Below are positions 1 to 8,521 of a DNA stretch of 64,000 nt, one piece after another. The position numbers and the translations under genes are program-made. The stretch is taken from the NCBI RefSeq assembly GCF_042678185.1, contig NZ_JBHUDQ010000008.1. One strand, given 5' to 3'. The first letter of the stretch is position 1. Each line of letters begins with the position of its first letter. Source of the DNA: Ramlibacter ginsenosidimutans. GTDB taxonomy: Bacteria; Pseudomonadota; Gammaproteobacteria; Burkholderiales; Burkholderiaceae_C. Under the pieces are notes generated by a model. The model was not told where the DNA came from. It ran no database searches and worked only from the letters and a program-made list of their open reading frames with translations.

Positions 1-849
1 CGTTCCGAGCACCACCACAGCGCCGCACGCCAGCATCCAGGGCGTGACCCGCTCGCCGAGGAACAGGGCGCCGTACAGGATTGCGAACACCGGGATCGCG
101 AAGGTCACGGCCAAGGCACGCGACGGGCCGGCCTGTTCGATCAGCCGGAAATACAGGATGTACGCCACGCCCGTGCACAGCACGCCGAGCACCAGCAGGG
201 CCAGCCATGCCTGCGCGCCGGGCATGTGCACCGGCCGCAGCCAAAGCGCCGGGATGACCAGGGCCAGCGCGGCACCGATCTGGCTGCCGGTGGCCGTCAT
301 CAAAGGCGGCAGGCCGGTGAGGAAGCGCTTGGTCGCACTGGCGGCGAACGCGTAGCAGACCGTAGCGGCCAGGCAGGCCAGCACGGCCCACGCCGGTGCG
401 ATGCCGGAGACCGCATCGGGCTTGAAGCTGGCCTTGTCCCACGCCAGCGCCGCGACGCCGGCGAATCCCACCACGAGCCCCAGCACGCGCGAGCCCGCGG
501 GCCGGTCGTTCAACCAGGACCACGCCACCAGCGCGCCGAACAGCGGCACCGTCGCATTGAGGATGGCCGAGAGCCCGGTGGTGATCGACAGCAGCGCGAA
601 CGCGAACAGCAGGAAGGGCAGCCCCGAGTTCAGCAGCCCGACGAGGCACACCTTCCACCAGTGCTGGCGGAAGGCGGCGGCGTGGCCCTTGAACAGCATC
701 AGCGGCAGCAGGAACAGGCTGGCGATGGTCACACGCACCGCCGCCGTGCAGACGACGCCGAAGTCGCCCACGGCCAGGCGCATGAACAGGAAGGACGCGC
801 CCCAGATGGCGGCGAGCGCGACGAAGTCGATGATGGAGGCGAGAGGCAT
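1..849 (-). CDS. EamA/DMT-superfamily transporter, 3' end outside the window
   Basis: Reading leftwards from an ATG at 847-849 gives 283 uninterrupted codons to the window edge, so the C-terminus is missing. The protein opens MPLASIIDFVALAAIWGASF and is a chain of hydrophobic segments (about nine visible) with the two-fold EamA repeat typical of drug/metabolite exporters in the inner membrane. EamA proteins usually run 280-310 residues, so only the last few are lost. Substrate cannot be told from sequence. Its start lies about 80 bp from the end of ogt, on the same strand, but no shared promoter or coupling is visible. The family is secure; the function is only 'permease'. Confidence 0.85.
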   Translation of the reverse strand, partial: MPLASIIDFVALAAIWGASFLFMRLAVGDFGVVCTAAVRVTIASLFLLPLMLFKGHAAAFRQHWWKVCLVGLLNSGLPFLLFAFALLSITTGLSAILNATVPLFGALVAWSWLNDRPAGSRVLGLVVGFAGVAALAWDKASFKPDAVSGIAPAWAVLACLAATVCYAFAASATKRFLTGLPPLMTATGSQIGAALALVIPALWLRPVHMPGAQAWLALLVLGVLCTGVAYILYFRLIEQAGPSRALAVTFAIPVFAILYGALFLGERVTPWMLACGAVVVLGT

Positions 850-928
850 GGCGAACCGAGTTTCAGGGCAATTCCGCCCGGCCGCCGCCGGGCGCTGATG
901 AATTTTCAGGCGCGCATCGATGCGCTGC

Positions 929-1453
929 TCACATCAATGCGCCTTCGAGCTGCAGCAGCGCCGTCTTGCGCTCCAGCCCGCCCGCATAGCCGGTGAGGCT
1001 GCCGCCCGTGCCCAGCACGCGGTGGCAGGGCACCACGATGCTCACGGGATTGCGTCCGACCGCCGCGCCTATGGCCCGGGCTGCCTGCGGCTTGCCGACC
1101 TCGCGCGCGAGGGCCGCATAGCTGGTCGTGCCGCCGCGCGGGATGCCGAGCAATGCACTCCACACGCTTTGCTGGAAGGGCGTGCCGCCCTGGAGGTCCA
1201 GGGGCAGGTCGAAGGACGTGCGCTCGCCCGCGAAGTACGCGCGCAACTGCGCCACGGTCTCCACCAGCACCGGATGCCCGGGATCCTCGCGCCAGGTCGT
1301 CGCGTCGGGCCCGTGGCGCTGTCCTTCGAACCACACCCCGCACAGGCCGCGGTCGCTGGCGGCCAGCAGCATAGGGCCCAGCGGGCTCTCATAGCGCGTG
1401 CACACGCGCGCAATCGGGTACCGCGCGCGCACGCGCGCAATCGTCTGGTCCAT
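929..1453 (-). CDS. ogt: Methylated-DNA--protein-cysteine methyltransferase
   Basis: A 174-residue suicide repair protein that removes alkyl groups from O6-alkylguanine onto its own cysteine. The diagnostic active-site motif PCHRV is present with Cys143, preceded by the helix-turn-helix stretch SYAALAREVGKPQAARAIG that flips the damaged base. Length fits Ogt. The start codon lies one base after the stop of the upstream alkA-like gene, so the two are probably translated as a unit. That gene carries an Ada-type sensor domain, so induction by alkylation stress is a reasonable inference. The N-terminal codons overlap an alternating purine-pyrimidine repeat. Confidence 0.93.
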   Translation of the reverse strand: MDQTIARVRARYPIARVCTRYESPLGPMLLAASDRGLCGVWFEGQRHGPDATTWREDPGHPVLVETVAQLRAYFAGERTSFDLPLDLQGGTPFQQSVWSALLGIPRGGTTSYAALAREVGKPQAARAIGAAVGRNPVSIVVPCHRVLGTGGSLTGYAGGLERKTALLQLEGALM

Positions 1454-1454
1454 C

Positions 1455-2936
1455 TCAAGCTCCTTGCGAAAGCGCGCTCCATGCGCGCACCACGGCGTAA
1501 CTGCGCCAGGGTTTCCAGGCCTTCGAAGCCGCCTCGGCCTCGCGCGCCGGCTGCCGCATCTGCTGCACGCCCAGCGCCTTGTGCAATGCGACGTCGCCGG
1601 CCGGGAAGGCGTCGGGCCAGCGCAGGGCCCGCATCGCGATGTATTGCGCCGTCCAGTCCCCGATGCCGGGCAATTCCTTCAGCGCCTCCGTCGTCGCGGT
1701 CACGTCCGAACCCGGGTGCAGGTGCAGCCGGCCTTCGGCGGTCGCGCGGGCGATGGCGACGATCGCCGCCTGCCTTTGCCGCACGATGCCCAGCTGGCCC
1801 AGCGCATCGCCTTCGGCAGCCGCCAGCACCTCGGGCGCGGGAAACAGCTGGGTGAGTCCCGGCACCGGCGTCGCGAGCGGCACGCCGAAGCGCTGCACGA
1901 GCCGCTGCGCCAGGGTGCGCGCCGCCGCAACCGTGATCTGCTGTCCCAGCACGGCGCGCACCGCGAGCTCATAGCCGCTGAGCGCACCCGGTACGCGCAG
2001 CCCGTCGCCGAGCGGAAAGCTGCCATGCAGCCGCGCATTGATCGCATGCGGGTCCGCGTCGAGGTCGAAGGCGGCGCGCACGCGCCGGATCACGAGCGGC
2101 AACACGCCCAGCAGCGACTCGCTGACCTTCAGGCGCAGCTGGCACTCCGCCTCGTCGAACTCCACCGTGAGCCAGCCGTCCGCGCGTTGATCGCCAGACC
2201 CGACGGACAAGGTGCGCGCGAGCTGCCGCTCGCCGACGGTCTCGACGCCGGCAATGGCCCGCGTGCGGAAGAAGCCGAGCATCGCGTCCACGTCGTAGGG
2301 CGGCCGGTAGCCGAGCCGCACCTCGCACGCGCTGGAGCGGTCCAGGCCCTGGCGCCGCAGCGCGCTCGGGCTCAGGCCGTAGTGCGCGAGGAAGGCGGCA
2401 TTGAACCGGCGCACGCTGCCGAAGCCGCTGGCCAGCGCGACCTGCGTGATCGGCAACGGGGTGTCGGCCAGCAGTTGCTTGGCATTGAGCAGACGGCGGG
2501 TCTGCAGGTACTGCACCGGCGAGACGCCCACGTGTTCCTCGAAGATGCGGCGCAGGTGCCGGTCGCTCACGCCGATCCGGCGCGCGAGGCCCTCGGCGGA
2601 AGGCGCTTCCTCCGCCCAGGCTTCGGGCTCGTCGAGCAGGCGCGCCGCCTGCTGGGCCAGCACGGCGCTCGCGTCCTGCAGCGACCAGCGCAAGCCCTGC
2701 GGCGCCAGTTCGGGTCGGCAGCGCAGGCACGGCCGGAAGCCCGCTCCCTCGGCCTGCGCGGCATGCGCGAAGAAGCGGCAGTTCTCCCGGCGCGGCGTGC
2801 GCACGCGGCAGACGGGCCGGCAGTAGATGCCGGTGCTCGTCACGCCCGTGAAGAAGCTGCCGTCGAAGCGCGCGTCGCGCGCCTTCAGCGCCAGGTAGCA
2901 GGCGTCGGGGTGCAGGGGCGGCTCGGTGGAACTCAT
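1455..2936 (-). CDS. Ada-like sensor / AraC / AlkA DNA-3-methyladenine glycosylase fusion
   Basis: A 493-residue three-part protein. Residues 1-80 match the Ada methylphosphotriester domain, with zinc-ligand cysteines C39, C43, C70 and C73 (C39 would be the methyl acceptor). Residues about 95-190 are an AraC-type double helix-turn-helix. The rest is an AlkA N-terminal domain followed by a helix-hairpin-helix glycosylase core, with LPGIGDWTAQYIA and the catalytic aspartate in FPAGDVAL. In this family methylation of the N-domain turns the protein into an activator, while the C-domain excises N3-alkylated purines. It sits directly upstream of ogt, so this locus supplies the parts of the E. coli ada/alkA response in a different arrangement. 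The fusion architecture is common in beta-proteobacteria. Confidence 0.93.
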   Translation of the reverse strand: MSSTEPPLHPDACYLALKARDARFDGSFFTGVTSTGIYCRPVCRVRTPRRENCRFFAHAAQAEGAGFRPCLRCRPELAPQGLRWSLQDASAVLAQQAARLLDEPEAWAEEAPSAEGLARRIGVSDRHLRRIFEEHVGVSPVQYLQTRRLLNAKQLLADTPLPITQVALASGFGSVRRFNAAFLAHYGLSPSALRRQGLDRSSACEVRLGYRPPYDVDAMLGFFRTRAIAGVETVGERQLARTLSVGSGDQRADGWLTVEFDEAECQLRLKVSESLLGVLPLVIRRVRAAFDLDADPHAINARLHGSFPLGDGLRVPGALSGYELAVRAVLGQQITVAAARTLAQRLVQRFGVPLATPVPGLTQLFPAPEVLAAAEGDALGQLGIVRQRQAAIVAIARATAEGRLHLHPGSDVTATTEALKELPGIGDWTAQYIAMRALRWPDAFPAGDVALHKALGVQQMRQPAREAEAASKAWKPWRSYAVVRAWSALSQGA

Positions 2937-3049
2937 GCGGCCATGTTACGCGCGGGCCGCCGCAGGACTAGCCGTTTACGGACATGTCCCTGGCAGCGCG
3001 CCCCCTAGAATGGGTCCGACCCTTCCCCGAATCCAGCCCCAACCCTCCA

Positions 3050-4432
3050 ATGCAGCTCAGCCCCAGCATCTTCAAGGCCTACGACGTTCGCGGCATCGTT
3101 CCTTCCACGCTCTCGGAGGAGGTCGCCGAGGCGCTCGGGCGGGCCTTCGGCACCCTGGCCCGCCGCGAAGGCGAACAGGCGGTGGCCGTCGGCCGCGACG
3201 GCCGCCTCAGCGGCCCCTCGCTCGCCGCGGCGCTCGTGCGCGGCCTCGTCGCCAGCGGCGTCGACGTGATCGACGTGGGCATGGTGACCACGCCCATGCT
3301 GTACTTCGCGGCGAGTACGCTCGCCCACAGCGGGATCCAGGTCACCGGCAGCCACAACCCCAAGGACTACAACGGCTTCAAGATGGTGCTGGCCGGCCGC
3401 GCCATCTACGGCGAGGAAATCCAGTCGCTGCGGCGGATGATGGAGTCCGCCGGCTGGGACCAGCCGCCTGCGCCCGGAAAGGTGCGCAACGTCAACATCT
3501 TCGCGCCCTACCGCGACCGCATCAAGGGCGACATCAAGCTCGCGCGACCCATGAAGGTGGTCGTCGACTGCGGCAACGGCGTCGCCGGCGCGTATGCCCC
3601 CGAGGTGTTCCGGGCGATCGGCTGCGAGGTGATCGAGATGTTCACGGAGGTGGACGGCAATTTCCCCAACCATCACCCGGACCCCAGCAAGCCCGAGAAC
3701 CTGCGCGACCTGATCGCCAAGCTGAAGGAGACCGACGCCGAACTGGGCCTCGCCTTCGACGGCGACGGCGACCGGCTGGGCATCATCACCAAGCAGGGCA
3801 ACAACATCTACCCGGACCGCCAGATGATGCTGTTCGCCCGCGACGTGCTCACGCGCGTGCCGGGCGCGACCATCCTGTTCGACGTCAAGTGCACGCAACG
3901 CCTCGGCCCCACCATCGCCGAGGCCGGCGGCAAGCCGCTGATGTACAAGACCGGGCACTCGCTGATCAAGGCGAAGATGAAGGAGATCAACGCGCCGCTG
4001 GGCGGCGAGATGAGCGGCCACATCTTCTTCAAGGAGCGCTGGTACGGCTTCGACGACGGCACGTATGCCGGCTGCCGCCTGCTGGAGATCCTGTCGCGCT
4101 CGGCGGACCCGAGCAAGGTGCTGGATGCGCTGCCCACCAGCTTCTCGACGCCGGAGCTGAACGTCAAGTGCGAGGAGGGCGAGGCCCATCGCATCGTGGA
4201 CCAGCTGGTGAAGAAGGCGAACTTCCCCGCCGCCCAGGTGTCGACGATCGACGGCCTGCGCGTGGACTGGAGCGACGGCTTCGGCCTGGTGCGCGCATCC
4301 AACACCACGCCCGTGCTCGTGCTGCGCTTCGAAGGCCATTCGCAGGAGGCCATGCACCGCATCGAAGGCGAGATGTTGTCGCTGCTGCGCACCGTGAAGC
4401 CGGACGCGAAGATCGCCGAAGCGGCGCACTGA
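3050..4432 (+). CDS. Phosphomannomutase/phosphoglucomutase
   Basis: A 460-residue alpha-D-phosphohexomutase that interconverts hexose 1- and 6-phosphates, supplying sugar nucleotides for LPS and exopolysaccharide. The phosphoserine loop TGSHNPKDYNG (Ser101) and the metal-binding DGDGDR (237-242) are intact, and GGEMSGH is the sugar-binding loop. An in-frame ATG lies 66 bp upstream, but starting at MQLSPSIFKAYDVRG matches the family N-terminus and the usual 455-465 residue length. It is followed at 105 bp by the LPS core genes waaC-waaA on the same strand, which fits a role in envelope sugar supply. The close AlgC/ManB/Pgm-type dual-specificity family makes the exact substrate preference uncertain. 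Confidence 0.93.
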   Translation: MQLSPSIFKAYDVRGIVPSTLSEEVAEALGRAFGTLARREGEQAVAVGRDGRLSGPSLAAALVRGLVASGVDVIDVGMVTTPMLYFAASTLAHSGIQVTGSHNPKDYNGFKMVLAGRAIYGEEIQSLRRMMESAGWDQPPAPGKVRNVNIFAPYRDRIKGDIKLARPMKVVVDCGNGVAGAYAPEVFRAIGCEVIEMFTEVDGNFPNHHPDPSKPENLRDLIAKLKETDAELGLAFDGDGDRLGIITKQGNNIYPDRQMMLFARDVLTRVPGATILFDVKCTQRLGPTIAEAGGKPLMYKTGHSLIKAKMKEINAPLGGEMSGHIFFKERWYGFDDGTYAGCRLLEILSRSADPSKVLDALPTSFSTPELNVKCEEGEAHRIVDQLVKKANFPAAQVSTIDGLRVDWSDGFGLVRASNTTPVLVLRFEGHSQEAMHRIEGEMLSLLRTVKPDAKIAEAAH

Positions 4433-4504
4433 GCGCGGCTTGCGGCGCCGGCGGGAAGTCAGGCGCCATCGATTAGAGTGCCCGTGCGGGCGCCTCGAAG
4501 CGCC

Positions 4505-4530
4505 GGATCCCCGCCTGCGCGGGGATGACG
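4505..4530. repeat. REP-like palindrome upstream of waaC
   Basis: An 8-bp perfect stem (ATCCCCGC/GCGGGGAT, 4507-4526) with a CTGC loop, flanked by GG and GACG. It looks like the short GGATCCCCGC...GCGGGGATGACG palindromes scattered between genes in many beta- and alpha-proteobacteria. Its right end runs straight into the GGAG at 4530-4533 that serves as the Shine-Dalgarno of the next gene. Only one copy was found in this window. Confidence 0.6.
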
Positions 4531-4537
4531 GAGTCCC

Positions 4538-5503
4538 TTGAACATCCTGATCGTCAAACTGTCCTCGCTCGGTGACGTCGTGCACACCCTGCCGGCCGTG
4601 CAGGACCTGCATGCCGCGCTTCCCGGCGTGCGCGTCCACTGGGTCGCGGAAACCGGCTTCGCCTCGCTGGTGCGGCGCTGCGAAGGCGTGGAGCGCGTGA
4701 TCGCCAGCGACCTGCGCCGCTGGCGCAAGGCGCCGTTCGCGCACGACACGCGCCAGGAGTGGCGCGCATTCCGCGCCCAGCTGCATGCCGAGGCCTACGA
4801 CGCGGTGCTGGACCTGCAAGGCCTCACCAAGTCGGCGCTGATCGCCCACATGGCCACGCTCGCGCCCGGCGGCAAGCGCTATGCGATGGCCAACCGCACG
4901 GCGGGATCCAGCTACGAGGCGCCGACGCGCTGGATCGCCGATGTGGCGATCCCGCTGGAGCCGCAGCTCGATGCGGTGCAGCGCGCGCGCGAAGTCTGCG
5001 CGCGGGCGCTCGGCTATGCGGTGCAGGGTGCGCCCCGCTACGGGCTGGCGCGGGCGACGGGGTCGCGTGACGACACGGTGGTCCTGATCCACGGCAGTTC
5101 GCGCGCGGACAAGCACTGGCCCGAAGCGCAGTGGATCGATCTGGGCCAGCGGCTGCTCGCCCAGGGCCATGCGCTCGCCCTCCCGCACGGCAGCGACGAG
5201 GAGGAGGCGCGCAGCGCGCGGATCGCGCAGGCGCTCGGGCCACGCGCGCAGGTGTGGCCGCGGCTTTCCCTCGACGCACTGACGGACCGCATGGCGCGCT
5301 GCGCCGGCGCGATCGGCGTCGACAGCGGCCTGAGCCACATCGCCGTCGCGCTGGACCTGCCGCACGTGCAGATCTACAACCACGACACCGCGTGGCGCAC
5401 GGGCCCGCTGGACAGCCCGCGCCAGCGCGCCGTGTACGCCTCTCCCGCCCCTTCGGCGGACGCGGTGTGGGAGGCCTGGCAGGCCGTCACAATGCCGGAA
5501 TGA
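4538..5503 (+). CDS. waaC: Lipopolysaccharide heptosyltransferase I
   Basis: A 321-residue GT9-family glycosyltransferase that adds the first L-glycero-D-manno-heptose to Kdo2-lipid A at the inner membrane. The N-terminus (M)NILIVKLSSLGDVVHTLPAV is the family hallmark, and the C-terminal half has the nucleotide-sugar pocket (VLIHGSSRADKHWPEAQW, then GVDSGLSHIAVAL). The start is TTG at 4538; no ATG is compatible with the conserved N-terminus, and GGAG four bases upstream fits. The stop overlaps the waaA start (ATGA). Neighbouring waaA adds the Kdo residues that WaaC builds on. Confidence 0.93.
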   Translation: MNILIVKLSSLGDVVHTLPAVQDLHAALPGVRVHWVAETGFASLVRRCEGVERVIASDLRRWRKAPFAHDTRQEWRAFRAQLHAEAYDAVLDLQGLTKSALIAHMATLAPGGKRYAMANRTAGSSYEAPTRWIADVAIPLEPQLDAVQRAREVCARALGYAVQGAPRYGLARATGSRDDTVVLIHGSSRADKHWPEAQWIDLGQRLLAQGHALALPHGSDEEEARSARIAQALGPRAQVWPRLSLDALTDRMARCAGAIGVDSGLSHIAVALDLPHVQIYNHDTAWRTGPLDSPRQRAVYASPAPSADAVWEAWQAVTMPE

Positions 5504-6744
5504 TCCGGCCGCTCTATTCCCTGCTGGTGATCGGGGCCCAGCCGTTGCTGCGGCGCAAGCTGCGCCGGCGCGGGGTCGCCGAGCCGGGCTACCTGGAGCA
5601 CGTCGAGGAGCGCTTTGGCCGCTACCAGCACGCCGCGCAGTCGGGGCGCCTGTGGATCCACGCGGTCTCGCTGGGGGAGACGCGCGCCGCGGCGATCCTG
5701 CTGGAAGCGCTGCGCCGCGCCCAGCCGGACCTGCGCGTGCTGCTCACGCACGGCACGGCGACCGGCCGGGCCGAGGGCCGGCGGCTGCTGCGGGAAGGCG
5801 ATGCGCAAGCGTGGCTGCCCTGGGACACGCCGCAAGCCGTGCAGCGCTTCCTCGCGCATTTCCGCCCCAGCTGCGGCGTGTTGATGGAAACCGAGGTGTG
5901 GCCCAACCTCGCCGCGGCCTGCCTGGCCCGCGGCGTGCCGCTGGTGCTCGCCAATGCGCGGCTGTCGCCCAAGTCGATGGCGCAGGCACGCCGGTTCTCG
6001 CGCCTGGCGCGTCCCGCGTACGGCGCGCTGCGCGCCGTGTGGGCGCAGACGGAGGACGACGCCCGCCGGCTGGCGTCCGTCGGCGCCTCGGTGCAGGGCG
6101 TGTTCGGCAACCTCAAGTTCGACGCGGCGCCGGACCCGCTGCTGCTGCAGATGGGGCGCGACTGGCGCTCCACCAGCACGCGCCCGGTCGTGATGTTTGC
6201 CAGCTCGCGCGAAGGCGAGGAGGTCGAATTCCTGCGCGCCATCGCGGGGGTGCAGGGGATCCAGTGGCTGCTGGTGCCGCGCCATCCGCAACGCTTCGAC
6301 GAAGTGGCCGGGCTGGTGGCGCAGGCCGGCCGCTCCGTGTCTCGGCGCGGCGCCTGGGACGGCGTGCCCGAACCCGCCGACGTGTGGCTGGGCGACTCGC
6401 TCGGCGAGATGCCGCTGTACTACGCGCTGGCGGACGCGGCGCTGCTGGGAGGCAGCTTCGCTCCGCTCGGTGGGCAGAACCTGATCGAAGCGGCGGCCTG
6501 CGGCTGTCCCGTGGTCATGGGGCCGCACACCTTCAACTTCAGCGAGGCTGCCGAACTGGCGTTGCAGGCGGGCGCCGCGCGCCGCGCGGGCACGATGGGG
6601 GAGGGCGTGCGCACGGCCGTGGAACTGGTGCGCGACCCGCCTGCAAGGACAGCCGCGGCCCGGGCCGGTGAGCGTTTTGCCGCCGCGCATCGCGGTGCAG
6701 CGGCGAAGACCGCGCAAGCGGTGCTCGCGCTCATCGAGCGCTGA
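5500..6744 (+). CDS. waaA: 3-deoxy-D-manno-octulosonic acid (Kdo) transferase
   Basis: A 414-residue membrane-anchored GT30 enzyme that transfers Kdo from CMP-Kdo to lipid IVA, an essential step in LPS assembly. The N-terminal hydrophobic segment (PLYSLLVIGAQPLL) is the anchor. LWIHAVSLGETRAA contains the conserved acidic active-site region, METEVWPNL is a second family motif, and LLGGSFAPLGGQNLIEAAACG is the CMP-Kdo binding region. ATG at 5500 overlaps the waaC TGA, which indicates translational coupling. It converges on tolC with 45 bp between them. Number of Kdo units added (mono- or bifunctional) cannot be told. Confidence 0.94.
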   Translation: MIRPLYSLLVIGAQPLLRRKLRRRGVAEPGYLEHVEERFGRYQHAAQSGRLWIHAVSLGETRAAAILLEALRRAQPDLRVLLTHGTATGRAEGRRLLREGDAQAWLPWDTPQAVQRFLAHFRPSCGVLMETEVWPNLAAACLARGVPLVLANARLSPKSMAQARRFSRLARPAYGALRAVWAQTEDDARRLASVGASVQGVFGNLKFDAAPDPLLLQMGRDWRSTSTRPVVMFASSREGEEVEFLRAIAGVQGIQWLLVPRHPQRFDEVAGLVAQAGRSVSRRGAWDGVPEPADVWLGDSLGEMPLYYALADAALLGGSFAPLGGQNLIEAAACGCPVVMGPHTFNFSEAAELALQAGAARRAGTMGEGVRTAVELVRDPPARTAAARAGERFAAAHRGAAAKTAQAVLALIER

Positions 6745-6789
6745 CGATAAGGAAGGGGCGACGCGCTCCTGGGTCGGAGATGCGAACGC

Positions 6790-8118
6790 TCAGCGTTGCA
6801 GCAGCGTGTTCAGCCGGGTGAGGTCTTCCGCCTGCAGCGTGCCGTTCGCCTGGCGCAGCTTGAGGTGGCCCAGCAGCACGTTGTAGCGCGCCTGAGAGAG
6901 ATCGCGCTTGGTCTGGAACAGCTGCGTCTGCGCGTTCAGCACGTCGATGTTGATGCGCACGCCCACCTGGTAACCGAGGCGGTTGGCATCCAGCGAGCTC
7001 TGGCTGGAGGCTTCGGCCGCTTCCAGCGCACGCACCTGGCCTTGGCCCGAGACCACGCCGAAGTAGGCAGTGCGCACGGCCTGCGCGACCTGGCGCCGGG
7101 TGGCCTCGAGGTCGGTGCGGGCCTTTTCTTCCAGCGCGAGGGTCTCGCGGATCCTGTTCTGCACCGCGAAGCCGGAGAACAGCGGGACGTTGATCGCGAT
7201 GCCGGCGGTGCCCTGGCGCGGCGCGTTATCGAGGAACGAAGTCGCGGTGCCGTTGATGTTGTGCGCCCAGCCGTAGCTGGCCGTGAGGTCCACCGTGGGC
7301 TTGTGGCCGGCGCGGGCCTTCTCGGTTTCGAGTTCGGCGATCTCCACGTTGGATTTCGCCTGCAGGATCGGCGGGCTCGCGCTCTCGGACGCAGCCACCC
7401 ACGCTTCCGGGTCGGCGGGCTGCGGCGGCGGCACGCGGTCCAGGGTGCCGACCGGATCGGGCATCGCGCCCGGCTTGCCCACCAGCGTGTCGAGCGCGAG
7501 GCGCTTGATGCGCAGGTCGTTCTCGGCCTGGATCTCCTGGGCCAGCACGAGGTCGTAGCGTGCCTGCGCCTCGCGCGTGTCGGTGATGGTGGTGGTGCCC
7601 ACCTCGAAATTGCGCTTGGCCGAGGCGAGCTGCTCCGCCGTCGCTTCCTTCTGCGCGCGCACGAAAGTCAGCGTGTCCTGCGCCGCCAGCACGTCGAAGT
7701 AGGCCTGGCTCACCCGGATGATCAGGTCCTGGCTCGCGGCGGTGAGCTGGTACTCGGCCTGCTGCTTCTGCCGCTCCGCCTGCCGCCAGGTCGCCAGGTT
7801 GGCGGGCCGGTAGAGCGGCTGCGAGGCGCTGAGCGTGGCGCTCTCGGTGCCGTAGGAGTGGGACGAAGGCAGGGGCGGCGCGTTCACCTCGATCTTGCTG
7901 CGGCCGGCGTTCGCCGTCAGCCCGGCCTGCGGAAGGATGCCGGCCTTCGCCTGCTCCGCGCGGTACAGGTTGGCGTCGTACTGCGCCTTCGCGGATTGCC
8001 AGGTGGCGTCATACGCGCGGGCGTCCTCGTACATCTCGAGAAGGCCTTCCGCGTGCGCCGCTCCGGCCAGGGCGAGCCCGATTGCCGCCGCGAGGGGCGC
8101 AAGCCGCAACTTCTTCAT
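6790..8118 (-). CDS. tolC: TolC-family outer-membrane efflux channel
   Basis: A 442-residue outer membrane factor. Residues 1-23 are a signal peptide (cleavage after AHA) and the mature protein starts EGLLEMYEDARAYDATW, the TolC-type opening. The protein has the internal duplication of this family (two halves each rich in long helices, e.g. NFEVGTTTITDTREAQARYDL and NRLGYQVGVRINIDVLNAQTQLF). It trimerises into the outer-membrane exit duct for RND pumps and type I secretion. It is the last gene of a minus-strand run that also holds an RND adaptor and pump, separated from them by pcm-like and rhodanese genes, so it is the likely partner channel. Confidence 0.93.
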   Translation of the reverse strand: MKKLRLAPLAAAIGLALAGAAHAEGLLEMYEDARAYDATWQSAKAQYDANLYRAEQAKAGILPQAGLTANAGRSKIEVNAPPLPSSHSYGTESATLSASQPLYRPANLATWRQAERQKQQAEYQLTAASQDLIIRVSQAYFDVLAAQDTLTFVRAQKEATAEQLASAKRNFEVGTTTITDTREAQARYDLVLAQEIQAENDLRIKRLALDTLVGKPGAMPDPVGTLDRVPPPQPADPEAWVAASESASPPILQAKSNVEIAELETEKARAGHKPTVDLTASYGWAHNINGTATSFLDNAPRQGTAGIAINVPLFSGFAVQNRIRETLALEEKARTDLEATRRQVAQAVRTAYFGVVSGQGQVRALEAAEASSQSSLDANRLGYQVGVRINIDVLNAQTQLFQTKRDLSQARYNVLLGHLKLRQANGTLQAEDLTRLNTLLQR

Positions 8119-8175
8119 GGTCCGTCCTTCCGTCTTGCTTTTCTGATCGTTCTGCTTACGGCTTTGTACGCCGCG

Positions 8176-8511
8176 TCAGTACCGGGGCACTCCCGGGTCG
8201 TGCTCCCGCGACCACGCATCGATGCCGCCCGCGATATTCGCCACATCGGTGTAGCCCTGCTGCGCCAGGAACATCGCCACCCGCTGGCTGCGCCCGCCGT
8301 GGTGGCACAGGCAGGCGATGGGCCGGTCCTGCGGCAGCTCCGAGGTGCGCGCAGGAATCTCGTTCATCGGGATCGTGACCAGGTCGAAGTCGCCGGCCTG
8401 CACGTGCGCGGTCTGCACTTCCCAGGGCTCGCGCACGTCCAGCAGCACGGGGCGCGCGGACTGGGCCTGCAGCCAGTCGTTCCAGTCGGCGGGGCGGACC
8501 TGGTGGATCAT
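8176..8511 (-). CDS. Rhodanese-like domain protein
   Basis: A single-domain 111-residue sulfurtransferase fold. The CH1-like motif VLLDVREPWE and the active-site loop CHHGGRS (Cys69) are present, followed by the typical C-terminal GGIDAW. Single-domain rhodaneses pass a cysteine persulfide to acceptors such as thiols or cyanide in the cytoplasm; the substrate here is unknown. It lies 10 bp downstream of the pcm-like gene and 57 bp upstream of tolC on the same strand. That three-gene order recurs in Burkholderiales, without a known functional link. Confidence 0.9.
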   Translation of the reverse strand: MIHQVRPADWNDWLQAQSARPVLLDVREPWEVQTAHVQAGDFDLVTIPMNEIPARTSELPQDRPIACLCHHGGRSQRVAMFLAQQGYTDVANIAGGIDAWSREHDPGVPRY

Positions 8512-8521
8512 GGCAAGGACC

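Noticed and set aside
3005..5383. A 792-codon open frame on the minus strand
   Set aside because: It spans the antisense of three real genes including the intergenic palindrome; the composition is that of a GC shadow.
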